From NCBI RefSeq assembly GCF_002002705.1, contig NZ_MUNS01000034.1, forward strand, positions 62,001-126,000: a DNA stretch of 64,000 nucleotides, read 5' to 3'. The notes beneath the pieces were generated by a model that saw nothing but the letters and a program-made list of their open reading frames with translations, made no database searches and was not told the DNA's origin. A program made the position numbers and the translations under genes. The stretch comes from Polaromonas sp. C04 (GTDB lineage: Bacteria > Pseudomonadota > Gammaproteobacteria > Burkholderiales > Burkholderiaceae_C). Below are positions 48,231-60,334 of the stretch, piece after piece. How positions within the stretch are numbered: the first letter of the stretch is position 1; every line of letters starts with the position of its first letter.

Positions 48231-48554
48231 TCAGACGCGAAAGCTCTCTCCACAGCCACAGCGATCGCGCTCTTTCGGGTTGTTGAACTTGAAGCCTTCG
48301 TTCAGCCCTTCGCGCACAAAATCGAGTTCGGTCCCATCGATGTAGGCCAGGCTCTTGGGGTCGATCAGGACCTTCACGCCATGCCCTTCGAAGACGATGT
48401 CTTCGGGCGCGACATCATCGACATATTCGAGCTTGTAGGCCAGGCCCGAGCAGCCCGTGGTTTTAACGCCGAGGCGCACGCCCACGCCCTTGCCGCGCTT
48501 TTCCATGTAGCGGGAGACGTGCTGCGCCGCAGCTTCAGTCAAGGTAACAGCCAT
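48231..48554 (-). CDS. iscA: Fe-S assembly A-type protein IscA
   Basis: 107 residues from ATG 48554. The three conserved cysteines occur as [13 protein letters not shown] and DRCGCGESF. It may store or transfer clusters. It lies 57 bases before hscB and 20 bases after iscU. Confidence 0.95.
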   Translation of the reverse strand: MAVTLTEAAAQHVSRYMEKRGKGVGVRLGVKTTGCSGLAYKLEYVDDVAPEDIVFEGHGVKVLIDPKSLAYIDGTELDFVREGLNEGFKFNNPKERDRCGCGESFRV

Positions 48555-48574
48555 TTCAGTGCACCTTCTCAATG

Positions 48575-48973
48575 TCAGTGGGTTTGCAGGGCGGTGTGTT
48601 TTTGCTTGTAATCGTTCACCGCGGCCTTGATCGCGTCTTCGGCCAGGATGGAGCAGTGAATCTTCACGGGCGGCAGCGCCAGTTCTTCCGCAATCTGGCT
48701 GTTCTTGAGCGCGGCCGCCTGGTCCAGCGTCTTGCCCTTGACCCATTCGGTCACGAGCGAGCTCGATGCGATGGCGGAGCCGCAACCGTAGGTCTTGAAG
48801 CGCGCGTCTTCGATCACGCCGGTTTGCGGATTCACCTTGATCTGCAGCTTCATCACGTCGCCACAGGCCGGTGCGCCCACCATGCCGGTGCCAACGGATT
48901 CATCGCCCTTGTCGAAAGAGCCGACGTTGCGCGGGTTTTCGTAGTGTTCAACCACTTTTTCTGAGTAAGCCAT
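48575..48973 (-). CDS. iscU: Fe-S cluster scaffold IscU
   Basis: 132 residues. Ligand cysteines in [25 protein letters not shown] and [12 protein letters not shown], with the chaperone-binding LPPVK motif just before the third. It builds 2Fe-2S clusters with sulfur from IscS. Confidence 0.97.
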   Translation of the reverse strand: MAYSEKVVEHYENPRNVGSFDKGDESVGTGMVGAPACGDVMKLQIKVNPQTGVIEDARFKTYGCGSAIASSSLVTEWVKGKTLDQAAALKNSQIAEELALPPVKIHCSILAEDAIKAAVNDYKQKHTALQTH

Positions 48974-49003
48974 GGCATTGACCTCTTGGATATTTTAAAT
49001 TAA

Positions 49004-50224
49004 TTAATGGGCGGACCACTGGATCGTGCTGATGTCAACGCCGTCCTGGTACATCTCCCACAACGGGCTCAAGTCGCGCAGTTTGGCGACATTCTGCTTG
49101 ATGGTCTGCACGGCGTAATCAATCTCGGCCTCGGTGGTCCAGCGGCCAATCGTCATGCGCAAACTGCTGTGGGCCAGCTCGTCGCTTCGGCCCAGCGCGC
49201 GCAGCACGTAGCTGGGCTCCAGGCTGGCCGAGGTGCAGGCCGAGCCGGACGATACCGCCAGCCCCTTGATGCCCATGATCAACGACTCGCCCTCGACATA
49301 GTTGAAGCTCATGTTGAGGTTGTGCGGCACGCGTTTTTCAAGGTGGCCGTTGATGAACACCTGCTCCACATCCTTCAGGCCCGCCAGCATGCGATCGTGC
49401 AGGGCGCGGATGCGCACGTTCTCGGCCGCCATTTCAGCTTTGGCAATGCGGTAGGCCTCGCCCATGCCGACAATCTGGTGTGTGGGCAAGGTGCCCGAGC
49501 GCATGCCGCGCTCATGGCCACCACCGTGCATTTGCGCCTCGATGCGCACGCGGGGCTTGCGGCGCACAAACAGGGCGCCGATGCCCTTGGGGCCATAGAC
49601 CTTGTGGGCGGTCAGGCTCATCAAATCGACGGGCAGCTGGCTCAGGTCGATATCGACCCGGCCCGTGGCCTGCGCCGCATCGACGTGAAAGATCACGCCC
49701 TTTTCGCGGCAAATCGCGCCGATGGCCGCAATGTCCTGAATCACGCCGATTTCGTTGTTGACGAACATGACGCTGGCCAGGATCGTGTCGGGCCGGATGG
49801 CCGCCCTGAAAACCTCCAGGTCCAGCAGGCCGTCGGACTGGACGTCCAGATACGTCACCTCGAAGCCCTGGCGCTCGAGTTCGCGGCAGGTGTCGAGCAC
49901 GGCTTTGTGCTCGGTCTTGACCGTAATGATGTGTTTGCCCCGGGTCTTGTAGAAGCCGGCAGCGCCCTTGAGGGCCAGGTTGTTCGACTCGGTTGCGCCC
50001 GAAGTCCAGACGATCTCGCGCGGATCCGCACCAATCAGCGCAGCGACCTGCTCGCGCGCCTTTTCAACGGCCGCTTCCGCCTCCCAGCCCCAGGCGTGAC
50101 TGCGCGAGGCCGGATTGCCGAAGTGCTCGCGCAGCCACGGGACCATGGCGTCCACCACGCGCTCGTCGCACGGGCTGGTGGCGCTGTAGTCCATGTAAAT
50201 CGGAAAGTGCGGGGTCATGTCCAT
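49004..50224 (-). CDS. iscS: Cysteine desulfurase IscS
   Basis: 406 residues from ATG 50224, giving [16 protein letters not shown] near the N-terminus as in IscS of about 404 residues. PLP Lys in [16 protein letters not shown], active-site loop Cys in [21 protein letters not shown], and the C-terminal tail [18 protein letters not shown] that contacts IscU. Supplies persulfide sulfur. Confidence 0.97.
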   Translation of the reverse strand: MDMTPHFPIYMDYSATSPCDERVVDAMVPWLREHFGNPASRSHAWGWEAEAAVEKAREQVAALIGADPREIVWTSGATESNNLALKGAAGFYKTRGKHIITVKTEHKAVLDTCRELERQGFEVTYLDVQSDGLLDLEVFRAAIRPDTILASVMFVNNEIGVIQDIAAIGAICREKGVIFHVDAAQATGRVDIDLSQLPVDLMSLTAHKVYGPKGIGALFVRRKPRVRIEAQMHGGGHERGMRSGTLPTHQIVGMGEAYRIAKAEMAAENVRIRALHDRMLAGLKDVEQVFINGHLEKRVPHNLNMSFNYVEGESLIMGIKGLAVSSGSACTSASLEPSYVLRALGRSDELAHSSLRMTIGRWTTEAEIDYAVQTIKQNVAKLRDLSPLWEMYQDGVDISTIQWSAH

Positions 50225-50272
50225 GGCTGATTCAATAGTTCTGGCGGATAGATACAAAAGGTGGCGTTCGAC

Positions 50273-50809
50273 CTACGACTTGGCAAACACGTTGCCAAGG
50301 GCGAACACCGAATTAGGCGCATTCACGCGAATCGGCTTGACCACCGGCATGCTGGAGATCGCGCGCTTGACGGCTGGCTTGTCCTCGATCTGGACGCCTT
50401 TGGCGAGCTGGTCGTCCACCAGTTTTTGCAGCGTGACGGAATCCAGAAACTCTACCATGCGGGCATTCAGGGAAGCCCACAGTTCGTGCGTCATGCAGCG
50501 GCCGGCCTCGCCCAGGCAATTTTCCTTGCCGCCGCACTGCGTCGCGTCAATGGGCTCATCCACCGACACAATGATGTCCGCCACCGTGATGTCCCCGGCC
50601 TTGCGGCCCAGTGTGTAGCCGCCGCCGGGGCCACGGGTGGATTCCACCAGCTCATGGCGGCGCAGTTTGCCGAACAGCTGCTCGAGATAGGACAAGGAGA
50701 TCTGCTGGCGCTGGCTGATGGCGGCCAAAGTGACGGGGCCATTGTTCTGGCGCAGGGCCAGATCGATCATGGCTGTGACCGCAAAACGGCCTTTGGTTGT
50801 GAGACGCAT
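50273..50809 (-). CDS. iscR: Fe-S cluster regulator IscR (Rrf2 family)
   Basis: 178 residues from ATG 50809 (GGAG upstream). Winged helix MRLTTKGRFAVTAMIDLAL, dimer helix, and cluster ligands Cys92, Cys98 and Cys105 followed by MTHELW. E. coli has the third Cys one residue earlier (92, 98, 104), so the loop is one residue longer here. It represses the isc operon when holding a 2Fe-2S cluster. First gene of the operon. Confidence 0.95.
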   Translation of the reverse strand: MRLTTKGRFAVTAMIDLALRQNNGPVTLAAISQRQQISLSYLEQLFGKLRRHELVESTRGPGGGYTLGRKAGDITVADIIVSVDEPIDATQCGGKENCLGEAGRCMTHELWASLNARMVEFLDSVTLQKLVDDQLAKGVQIEDKPAVKRAISSMPVVKPIRVNAPNSVFALGNVFAKS

Positions 50810-50932
50810 CGCAAGCTCCTTCTTTAGGGTTGATCGCTGTAAAATCACCACCGCCGCCTTGTGGGCTGCGGGGTCCCGTCCCCACCCCTACCAGCGCCGC
50901 ACTTCTCGCGCGGCCGGGCCTTGCATACCGGG

Positions 50933-50956
50933 TTGTTGACTATTGAAGTCAAGTAT
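50933..50956. promoter_or_regulatory. IscR-type operator upstream of iscR
   Basis: Minus strand ATACTTGACT-TCAAT-AGTCAACAA has perfect inner arms TTGACT/AGTCAA (50936-50941, 50947-50952) and agrees well with the type 1 IscR motif of E. coli. It lies about 125 bases upstream of iscR and carries the -10-like TATACT at its edge. A second inverted repeat CAAGT-N6-ACTTG lies at about 50981-50996. Confidence 0.7.
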
Positions 50957-51022
50957 ACCACAAAGCCCGATCAAAACACTCAAGTAATATAACTTGGCGG
51001 TCACAACTTGACCTGATACGTT

Positions 51023-53221
<2,199 letters not shown>

Positions 53222-53592
53222 GAATGTGCGGGTCAAAGTGAACGGGGGTGCGCCGCCACCTGAAGTGGCGGGGATGGCGACAGTTTATAGAACGTCAGGT
53301 CGGGCCGGATGGTGGATTTGCAATCCCTCAAGCGGTGCCGGCTCGGGCATTGGCGCCCACTGAAAACTACATTATTAATAGCAAACAGTGCATACCCAAC
53401 AAGGGCTATAGCCTGATTTCATTGACAAGTCAGGCCGGGCATCGCGCCGGGGGCGGTTGCAGCGCGAAACAGCCGGGCCCTTGCCCGGCAATGTCGGGCA
53501 GGCGGTTAAAATTCAGCCTGACCGCCTCAGCCGCAGCGCCAGCCGGCGCGCCAGAGCACAGAAATTCCAACCCCCTGAACAGGACCCCTTCC
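53222..53592. other. 371-base non-coding gap between uvrB and the aminotransferase gene
   Basis: It holds two strong stem-loops, CCGCCAC-N5-GTGGCGG (53253-53271, next to the uvrB start) and GCCGGGC-N4-GCCCGGC (53472-53489), and one dispersed repeat copy (53366-53420). No convincing protein frame. Promoters for both genes must lie here. Confidence 0.6.
53366..53420 (+). repeat. Dispersed short repeat, copy 4
   Basis: ATTAATAGCAAACAGTGCAT, then ACCCAACAAGGGCTATAGCC, then TGATTTCATTG. It matches copy 3 (36533) over ATAGC, AAGGGCT and GCCTGATTTC. It lies alone in a promoter gap here, not at a gene end. Confidence 0.6.
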
Positions 53593-54789
53593 ATGTCATT
53601 GTTTACCGCCGTCGAAATGGCCCCCCGCGACCCGATTCTGGGCCTCAACGAACAGTTCAACGCCGATCCCAACCCGGCCAAAGTCAACCTCGGCGTCGGC
53701 GTGTACTTCGACGACAACGGCAAGCTGCCCCTGCTGGCCTGCGTACGGGCCGCCGAGCACGCAATGATGGAAGCGCCCACGGCGCGCGGCTACCTGCCGA
53801 TCGACGGTATCGCCGCCTACGACGCCGCCGTCAAGGGCCTGGTGTTCGGGGCCGACTCCGAACCCGTCAAGTCGGGCCGTGTGGCCACCGTGCAAGCCAT
53901 TGGCGGCACCGGCGGCCTCAAGGTGGGCGCTGATTTTCTCAAGCACCTCAACCCCGATGCCAAGGTCCTGATCAGCGATCCGAGCTGGGAAAACCACCGC
54001 GCACTGTTCACCAACGCCGGCTTCCTGGTCGAGACCTATCCCTACTACGACGCCGCCCAACGCGGTGTGAACTTTGAAGGCATGCTGGCCGCCCTGAACG
54101 CCGCCGCCGCCGGCACCATCGTCGTGCTGCACGCCTGCTGCCATAACCCCACGGGTTACGACATCACCGCCGCGCAATGGGATCAGGTGGTGGCTGCCGT
54201 CAAGGCCAGGGGGCTGACCGCCTTCCTCGACATGGCGTACCAGGGCTTTGGCCACGGCATCCGCGAGGACGGCGCGGCGATCGGCAAGTTCGTCGCGGCC
54301 GGCCTGTCGTTCTTTGTCTCCACCAGCTTCAGCAAGAGTTTCAGCCTGTATGGCGAGCGCGTCGGCGCGTTGTCCGTCCTGTGCGAGAACAAGGAAGAAG
54401 CCGACCGCGTGCTGTCCCAGCTCAAGATCGTGATCCGCACCAACTACAGCAACCCGCCGATCCACGGCGGCGCGGTGGTGGCTGCCGTGCTCGGCAACCC
54501 CGAGTTGCGCGCCCTGTGGGAGAAGGAGCTGGGCGAGATGCGCGTGCGCATCAAGCAGATGCGCACCCTGCTGGTCGAAAAACTCAAGGCCGCGGGCGTC
54601 AAGCAGGACATGAGCTTCATCACGTCCCAGATCGGCATGTTCAGCTATAGCGGCCTGACCAAAGACCAGATGGTGCGCCTGCGCAACGAGTTCGGCGTGT
54701 ACGGCACCGACACCGGGCGCATGTGCGTGGCCGCGCTCAACAGCAAGAACATCGACTACGTCTGCGCCTCGATTGCCAAGGTCATTTAA
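53593..54789 (+). CDS. tyrB: Aromatic amino acid / aspartate aminotransferase, class I alpha
   Basis: 398 residues. The N-terminal MSLFTAVEMAPRDPILGLNEQF, PLP Lys in STSFSKSFSLYGERVGAL, the Asn/Asp/Tyr contacts (HNPTGYD, FLDMAYQGFG) and the C-terminal GRMCVAALNSKNIDYV mark this AspC/TyrB branch. It transaminates aspartate and aromatic amino acids with 2-oxoglutarate; TyrB versus AspC cannot be separated by eye. A dispersed repeat copy starts at its stop codon. Confidence 0.92.
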   Translation: MSLFTAVEMAPRDPILGLNEQFNADPNPAKVNLGVGVYFDDNGKLPLLACVRAAEHAMMEAPTARGYLPIDGIAAYDAAVKGLVFGADSEPVKSGRVATVQAIGGTGGLKVGADFLKHLNPDAKVLISDPSWENHRALFTNAGFLVETYPYYDAAQRGVNFEGMLAALNAAAAGTIVVLHACCHNPTGYDITAAQWDQVVAAVKARGLTAFLDMAYQGFGHGIREDGAAIGKFVAAGLSFFVSTSFSKSFSLYGERVGALSVLCENKEEADRVLSQLKIVIRTNYSNPPIHGGAVVAAVLGNPELRALWEKELGEMRVRIKQMRTLLVEKLKAAGVKQDMSFITSQIGMFSYSGLTKDQMVRLRNEFGVYGTDTGRMCVAALNSKNIDYVCASIAKVI

Positions 54790-54845
54790 GGCTGTAGCCC
54801 ATACGGGCTATGCGCACCCAGCTATTCTTTCCATAGCAAATAGAA
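54790..54845 (-). repeat. Dispersed short repeat, inverted copy 6
   Basis: Minus-strand reading: AATAGCTGGGTGCGCATAGC, then CCGTATGGGCTACAGCC. AGCCC-GTAT-GGGCT forms a stem. It sits between convergent aminotransferase and ygiD genes and may terminate both. It shares the CCCGTATGGGCTA core with copy 5. Confidence 0.55.
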
Positions 54846-54854
54846 GTTTCGCGG

Positions 54855-55709
54855 CTAGCCCCAAAGCACCGAGCGCATCGAGATCGAGGCCAACTGGAAG
54901 CTGGTGTTGAAAAAGCGCGGCGGCTCCTTTGCGTCCACCGCGCCAGCGGCATACAGCAGCGGCAGATAGTGCTCCCAGGTCGGGTGAGCCTGTTGCGCCA
55001 AGGCCCCCAGTTTCTGGAAATCCTGCAGTGCGCCCAGCCGGCCTTGCGCGATGTGCTCACCAGTGACGGCGTCGAACTCGAGCGCCCAGTCATACGTCTG
55101 GTTGCCGGCGCCCGACCAGCGCGCGGCGCGCAGGTTGTGCACGATGTTGCCGCTGCCCACGATCAGCACGCCGCGCTCGCGCAAGGTCTTGAGCTGCTGC
55201 GCGAGCGCGTAGTGCTCTTCGGGCGCGCGGCTGTAATCCATGCTGAGCTGGATCACCGGAATGTCTGCATCGGGAAACATGGGATGAAGCACCGACCAGG
55301 TCCCATGGTCCAGCCCCCACTCGCCCTTATCCAGCCCCAGCGGTGCCGAGTGCCGCTGCCGGACCAATAGGCTGATCGCCTGCGCCGCCACCGAATCGCC
55401 GGGCGCGGGGTATTGCTGCTCGAAGAGTTCCTGCGGAAAACCGCCAAAGTCGTGAATGGTTTTGGGCTGCGCCATGCCGGTCAGCCACCAGCCCTCGGTG
55501 AGCCAGTGCGCGGAAATGCACAAAATCAATTGGGGCCGCGGCAGTTTGGAGCCGAACTCGGCGCCCAGCTTCTGCCAGCTGCGCCGGTACTCGTTGTCTT
55601 CGATCGCATTCATCGGGCTGCCGTGGCCGACAAACAGCACCGGCATCCGCTCCGATTTTTTGAGCGAGGGGATCTGGTCGAGTGGGAGGGCTTGTGCAAT
55701 ATTGGTCAT
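54855..55709 (-). CDS. ygiD: YgiD-type extradiol dioxygenase (4,5-DOPA dioxygenase family)
   Basis: 284 residues from ATG 55709 (AGGAA upstream). LigB-superfamily DODA fold: MPVLFVGHGSPMNAIEDNEY, ISAHWLTEGW, HDFGGFP, GLDHGTWSVLHPMFPDADIPVIQLS, and VGSGNIVHNLR. The His and Glu residues that would bind Fe(II) or Zn(II) are kept. Physiological substrate unknown in bacteria. It lies 20 bases after the LysR gene on the same strand. Confidence 0.88.
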   Translation of the reverse strand: MTNIAQALPLDQIPSLKKSERMPVLFVGHGSPMNAIEDNEYRRSWQKLGAEFGSKLPRPQLILCISAHWLTEGWWLTGMAQPKTIHDFGGFPQELFEQQYPAPGDSVAAQAISLLVRQRHSAPLGLDKGEWGLDHGTWSVLHPMFPDADIPVIQLSMDYSRAPEEHYALAQQLKTLRERGVLIVGSGNIVHNLRAARWSGAGNQTYDWALEFDAVTGEHIAQGRLGALQDFQKLGALAQQAHPTWEHYLPLLYAAGAVDAKEPPRFFNTSFQLASISMRSVLWG

Positions 55710-55729
55710 ATGGGTTCCTGTCAACATCG

Positions 55730-56638
55730 TTACTTCTGGTCGGTCCACCAGGCTTCCCCAAATTGTCCCTGAAGCCAGGCCACAAAGCCGCTGACCTTGG
55801 CGGGAACCAGCCGCGGTGACGGATAGACGGCATGGATCTCCTGGGACGGCAACGCCCAGTCGCCCAGCAAGGGCCGCACGACGCCGCTGTTGACCGATTC
55901 GTACGCCACATACCAGGGCAGGGCCGCCACACCCATGCCGCCGCGCGCCGCCGCGAGCAGCGCCGACAGGTTGTTCGAACGCAGCGGCCCCTTGACCGGC
56001 ACGGGCAGCAGCTGGCCATCGGCACCGATGAAGTGCCAGCGGGCATCGCCTTGCACCGTGCTGTAGATGAGCGCATCGTGCGCCGCCAGATCGGCCGGAC
56101 TCAGCGGCGTGCCGCGCCGCTCCAGGTAGCCGGGCGCGGCCACCAGCACCCAGGGGTTGATGCCCAGGTAGCGGGCGCCCAGCGTGGAATCTGCCAGCCG
56201 GCCCATGCGGATGGCCACGTCGATGCCCTGCTCGACCAGATTCACATAGCGGTCCTCGAAATTCAGCTCGATCTGCAGCTTGGGGTTGAGCTGCATGAAG
56301 CGCATCACCAGCGGCACCAGCACGCGCCGGCCGAAGGCTACCGAGGTCGAGATGCGCAGGCCACCCTGCACCTGCGACTGCAGCAGGCTGGCGACGGTCT
56401 CGGCCTCCTCCACGTGATGCGCAATCAGCTTGCACTTTTCGTAATACAGCGCGCCGATCTCGGTCGGCGTCACGCCATGCGTCGAGCGATGCAGCAAGCG
56501 CGAGCCGAGCTGTTGCTCCAGCTGCGCCACGAGTTTGGTGGCGGACGGCTGGCCCATGCCCATGTCGGCCGCGGCCTTGCTGAACGAGCCGAGGTCCACC
56601 ACGCGAATAAAGAGCCGAACGGCCTGGATGCGGTCCAT
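55730..56638 (-). CDS. LysR-family transcriptional regulator
   Basis: 302 residues from ATG 56638 ([20 protein letters not shown]). HTH in [36 protein letters not shown], then a periplasmic-binding-like effector domain. Divergent from the gcl operon with a 137-base gap and an inverted repeat of LysR type, so it could control gcl, though it is co-oriented with ygiD. CrgA/DmlR-like branch. Confidence 0.92.
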   Translation of the reverse strand: MDRIQAVRLFIRVVDLGSFSKAAADMGMGQPSATKLVAQLEQQLGSRLLHRSTHGVTPTEIGALYYEKCKLIAHHVEEAETVASLLQSQVQGGLRISTSVAFGRRVLVPLVMRFMQLNPKLQIELNFEDRYVNLVEQGIDVAIRMGRLADSTLGARYLGINPWVLVAAPGYLERRGTPLSPADLAAHDALIYSTVQGDARWHFIGADGQLLPVPVKGPLRSNNLSALLAAARGGMGVAALPWYVAYESVNSGVVRPLLGDWALPSQEIHAVYPSPRLVPAKVSGFVAWLQGQFGEAWWTDQK

Positions 56639-56673
56639 GGCTTGCAAGTGGACCACAGCCATCGGCGCCTGTC

Positions 56674-56688
56674 ATTCCAATTTTGAAT
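56674..56688. promoter_or_regulatory. LysR-type box ATTC-N7-GAAT between lysR and gcl
   Basis: ATTC (56674-56677) and GAAT (56685-56688) give the T-N11-A pattern of LysR sites. It is 36 bases upstream of the LysR start and 88 bases from gcl. The most plausible operator in the gap. Confidence 0.5.
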
Positions 56689-56775
56689 AACCGTAATGCG
56701 CGGGGGCGTCTTGCCGGCAGGAGCCGATGCCGCAACACTGCCCGTCAACGTTTACACACTCTCAAGGAGACTTCG

Positions 56776-58575
56776 ATGGCAAAGATGAAGGCCGCCATGG
56801 CCGCGGTGCTGGTGATGGAAAAGGAAGGCGTCACGCAGGCTTTTGGTGTGCCCGGCGCGGCGATCAATCCGCTGTACGCCCAACTGGCCGAGCGCCAGAC
56901 CATTGGCCACGTGCTCGCCCGCCACGTCGAGGGTGCCTCGCACATGGCCGAGGGCTACACCCGCGCCAAGGCGGGGAATATCGGCGTGTGCCTGGGCACC
57001 TCCGGGCCAGCCGGGACGGACATGATCACGGGCCTGTACTCCGCCCAGGCCGATTCGATCCCCATCCTGTGCGTCACCGGCCAGGCGCCGCGCGCGCGAA
57101 TGCACAAGGAGGATTTCCAGGCGGTGGACATCGCCAGCATCGCCAAGCCCGTTACCAAGTGGGCCACCACCGTGATGGAGCCGGCCCAGGTACCGCGCGC
57201 CTTCCAGCAGGCGTTTCACCTGATGCGCTCGGGCCGTCCGGGGCCGGTGCTGATCGATCTGCCGTTCGACGTGCAGATGGCCGAGATCGAGTTCGACATC
57301 GAGACCTACGAGCCGCTGCCGGTCTACAAGCCCCGCGCGAGCCGCAAGCAGATCGAAAAGGCGCTCGAGATGCTGAACCAGGCCGACAAGCCGCTGATCG
57401 TCGCAGGCGGCGGCATCATCAACGCGGACGCCGCCGATCTGCTGACCCAGTTCGCCGAAATTGCCGGCATTCCGGTCATCCCGACGCTGATGGGCTGGGG
57501 CACGATCCCCGACGACCACCCCTTGATGGCGGGCATGTGCGGGCTGCAGACCTCGCAGCGCTATGGCAACGCCAACATGCTGGCAGCAGACTTCGTGCTG
57601 GGCATCGGCAACCGCTGGGCGAATCGCCACACGGGCTCGCCCGAGGTGTATTGCAAGGGCCGCAAGTTTGTCCACGTGGACATCGAACCGACCCAGATCG
57701 GGCGCGTGTTCGCGCCCGACTACGGCATCGTGTCGGATGCCAGGGCGGCGCTGGCGCTGTTCGTCGGGGTGGCCCGGGAATGGAAGGCAGCCGGCAAGCT
57801 GCGCAACTGGTCCGGTTGGGCGGGCGAATGCCAGGCCCGCAAGTCGTCCCTCGAGTACCTGCGCAAGACCAACTTCGACACCGTGCCGATGAAGCCGCAG
57901 CGCGTCTACCAGTGCATGAACAATGCCTTCGGTAAAGACGTGACCTACGTCTCCACCATCGGCCTGTCGCAGATCGCCGGTGCGCAGTTCCTGCATGTGT
58001 ACAAGCCGCGCCACTGGATCAACTGCGGCCAGGCGGGTCCGCTGGGCTGGACGATTCCCGCAGCGCTCGGCGTGCGCGCCGCCGACCCCTCGCGCAAGAT
58101 CGTGGCGCTGTCGGGCGACTACGACTTCCAGTTCATGCTCGAGGAGCTGGCCGCGGGCGCGCAGTTCAAGCTGCCGTACATTCACGTCGTCGTCAACAAC
58201 AGCTACCTCGGCCTGATCCGGCAGAGTCAGCGCGGTTTCAATATGGACTACTGCGTGCAGTTGGGTTTTGAAAATATCAATGCCGGCCGCGACGAGGTTG
58301 CGGCGCAGGGCTATGGCGTCGATCATGTCAAGGTGGTCGAAGGCCTGGGCTGCAAGGCGATCCGCGTGCACCGGCAGGAAGAGATCGCGCCGGCCATCCA
58401 GCAGGCCGAAGCGTGGATGGCGCAGTATCAGGTACCGGTGGTGATCGAGGTCATCCTGGAGCGTGTCACCAACATCGCCATGGGCACCGAGATCGATAAC
58501 GTGGTGGAATTCGAGGAGCTGGCCACGGGCAAGGCCGACGTGCCCACCGCCACCGCCGTATCCATGCTCGACTAA
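56776..58575 (+). CDS. gcl: Glyoxylate carboligase (tartronate-semialdehyde synthase)
   Basis: 599 residues from ATG 56776 with AAGGAG nine bases upstream. Thiamine-enzyme of the acetolactate synthase fold; [14 protein letters not shown] places a Val-like residue where most such enzymes have catalytic Glu, the known GCL peculiarity. Motifs [20 protein letters not shown] and [40 protein letters not shown] (TPP). Joins two glyoxylates to tartronate semialdehyde and CO2. First gene of a four-gene pathway. Confidence 0.96.
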   Translation: MAKMKAAMAAVLVMEKEGVTQAFGVPGAAINPLYAQLAERQTIGHVLARHVEGASHMAEGYTRAKAGNIGVCLGTSGPAGTDMITGLYSAQADSIPILCVTGQAPRARMHKEDFQAVDIASIAKPVTKWATTVMEPAQVPRAFQQAFHLMRSGRPGPVLIDLPFDVQMAEIEFDIETYEPLPVYKPRASRKQIEKALEMLNQADKPLIVAGGGIINADAADLLTQFAEIAGIPVIPTLMGWGTIPDDHPLMAGMCGLQTSQRYGNANMLAADFVLGIGNRWANRHTGSPEVYCKGRKFVHVDIEPTQIGRVFAPDYGIVSDARAALALFVGVAREWKAAGKLRNWSGWAGECQARKSSLEYLRKTNFDTVPMKPQRVYQCMNNAFGKDVTYVSTIGLSQIAGAQFLHVYKPRHWINCGQAGPLGWTIPAALGVRAADPSRKIVALSGDYDFQFMLEELAAGAQFKLPYIHVVVNNSYLGLIRQSQRGFNMDYCVQLGFENINAGRDEVAAQGYGVDHVKVVEGLGCKAIRVHRQEEIAPAIQQAEAWMAQYQVPVVIEVILERVTNIAMGTEIDNVVEFEELATGKADVPTATAVSMLD

Positions 58576-58586
58576 GGGGGACTGAA

Positions 58587-59366
58587 ATGCCAAAACTTGC
58601 CGCCAACCTCACGATGCTGTTCACCGAGGTTCCGTTTCTCGACCGCTTCGAGCGCGCCGCCAAAGCCGGCTTCACGGCCGTGGAGTTCCTGTTTCCGTAT
58701 GCCTACAGCGCGGGCGACATCAAGCAGCGGCTTGACGCCCACGGCTTGACGCTGGTGCTGCACAACCTGCCCGCTGGCGATTGGGACGCGGGCGAGCGCG
58801 GCATCGCCTGCCACCCTGACCGTGTGGCGGAGTTCCGCGATGGTGTGGCAACGGCCATCAGCTACGCCAAAACGCTGGGCGTGGGCCAGCTCAACTGCCT
58901 GGCGGGCAAGGCGCCGGAAGGCGTCCCCGACAAGATGCTGCGCGAGACGTTGATTGAGAACCTGCGCTATGCCGCCGCGCAATTGAAGAAGGCCGGACTC
59001 AGGCTGCTGATCGAGCCGATCAATACCTTCGACATCCCGGGCTTCTACCTCAACCGAACGACGCAGGCCGTCTCCATCCTGGTCGAGGTCGGTGCCGACA
59101 ATGCCTTCGTTCAGTACGACATCTACCACGCCCAGCGCATGGAAGGCGAGCTGGCGTCGACCATGCAAAAGTACCTGCCGCGCATCGGCCACATCCAGCT
59201 GGCCGACAATCCGGGCCGCAACGAGCCGGGCACTGGCGAAATCAACTACGCGTTCCTGTTCGTGCACCTCGATCGCATCGGCTATACCGGCTGGATCGGT
59301 TGTGAATACAAGCCCGCCACCACCACCGAGGCTGGCCTGGGCTGGCGCCAGCAACTCCTGAAATAA
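58587..59366 (+). CDS. hyi: Hydroxypyruvate isomerase
   Basis: 259 residues, the AP-endonuclease-like TIM barrel. MPKLAANLTMLFTEVPFLDRFERAAKAGF and EFLFPYAY at the start, then LIEPINTFDIPGFYL, QYDIYHAQRMEGEL and IGCEYKPATTTEAGLGW. It interconverts hydroxypyruvate and tartronate semialdehyde. 11 bases after gcl. Confidence 0.95.
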   Translation: MPKLAANLTMLFTEVPFLDRFERAAKAGFTAVEFLFPYAYSAGDIKQRLDAHGLTLVLHNLPAGDWDAGERGIACHPDRVAEFRDGVATAISYAKTLGVGQLNCLAGKAPEGVPDKMLRETLIENLRYAAAQLKKAGLRLLIEPINTFDIPGFYLNRTTQAVSILVEVGADNAFVQYDIYHAQRMEGELASTMQKYLPRIGHIQLADNPGRNEPGTGEINYAFLFVHLDRIGYTGWIGCEYKPATTTEAGLGWRQQLLK

Positions 59367-59392
59367 ACTCCCCTCCAACAACGACCCACATC

Positions 59393-60298
59393 ATGACTTC
59401 ACAACCTCTCAAGATCGGCTTCATCGGCCTGGGCATCATGGGCACCCCGATGGCCGGCCACCTGCTCAAGGCGGGCCACCAACTGTTCGTCTACACACGC
59501 GGCAAGACGCCCGAGGCGATCGCCACCAGCAGCGCAACACAGTGCACCCACGCCCGCGGCGTGGCCGAGCGCGCCGACATCATCATCACGATGGTGCCCG
59601 ACACACCCGATGTCGAAGCCGTGCTGTTTGGCGAGAACGGCGTTGCCGCGGGATTGAGCCAGGGCAAGGTGGTGGTGGACATGAGCTCGATCTCGCCGGT
59701 CGAGACGAAGGAATTCGCGAAGAAGATCCTGGCCCTGGGCTGCGACTACCTCGACGCGCCGGTCAGCGGCGGCGATGTCGGCGCGAAGAATGCGACCCTG
59801 TCCATCATGGTCGGCGGCGAACAGGCCGTGTTCGATCGCGTCAAACCCGTGTTCGAACTCATGGGCAAGAACATCACGCTGGTGGGTGGCATCGGCGACG
59901 GCCAGACCTGCAAGGTCGCGAACCAGATCGTCGTGGCCCTGACCATCAACGCGGTCGCCGAGGGGCTGCTGTTCGCGGCGCGCGCCGGCGCCGATGCCGG
60001 CAAGGTACGCCAGGCGCTGATGGGCGGCTTGGCCACCTCGCGCATCCTGGACATCCTGGGCGATCGCATGATCAAGCGCAGCGTCGATCCGGGCTTTCGC
60101 ATCGCGCTGCACCAGAAGGACCTGAACCTGGCGCTGGGCGCGGCCAAATCGCTGGGCCTGGCGCTGCCCGCCACCTCGAATGCCCAGCAGCTGTTCAGCG
60201 CCTGTGTCTCGCATGGCGGGGCCGCCTGGGACCATTCGGGTATGGTGCGGGCACTGGAAAAGTTGTCGAACTTTGAAATCGGCCAGAAGGCCCCCTGA
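59393..60298 (+). CDS. glxR: 2-hydroxy-3-oxopropionate reductase (tartronate semialdehyde reductase)
   Basis: 301 residues of the beta-hydroxyacid dehydrogenase family. NAD(P) motif IGFIGLGIMGTPMAGHLLKAGH, substrate DAPVSGGDVGAKNATLSIMVGG, catalytic Lys in GQTCKVANQIVVALTINAV. Reduces tartronate semialdehyde to D-glycerate. 26 bases after hyi. Confidence 0.96.
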   Translation: MTSQPLKIGFIGLGIMGTPMAGHLLKAGHQLFVYTRGKTPEAIATSSATQCTHARGVAERADIIITMVPDTPDVEAVLFGENGVAAGLSQGKVVVDMSSISPVETKEFAKKILALGCDYLDAPVSGGDVGAKNATLSIMVGGEQAVFDRVKPVFELMGKNITLVGGIGDGQTCKVANQIVVALTINAVAEGLLFAARAGADAGKVRQALMGGLATSRILDILGDRMIKRSVDPGFRIALHQKDLNLALGAAKSLGLALPATSNAQQLFSACVSHGGAAWDHSGMVRALEKLSNFEIGQKAP

Positions 60299-60334
60299 AG
60301 CGCATACGCGAGACCCTCCCCGAGACACCCGACC

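Noticed and set aside
53222-53592. LexA (SOS) box upstream of uvrB
   Set aside because: No CTGT-N8-ACAG-like sequence in the gap; only stem-loops and a repeat copy.
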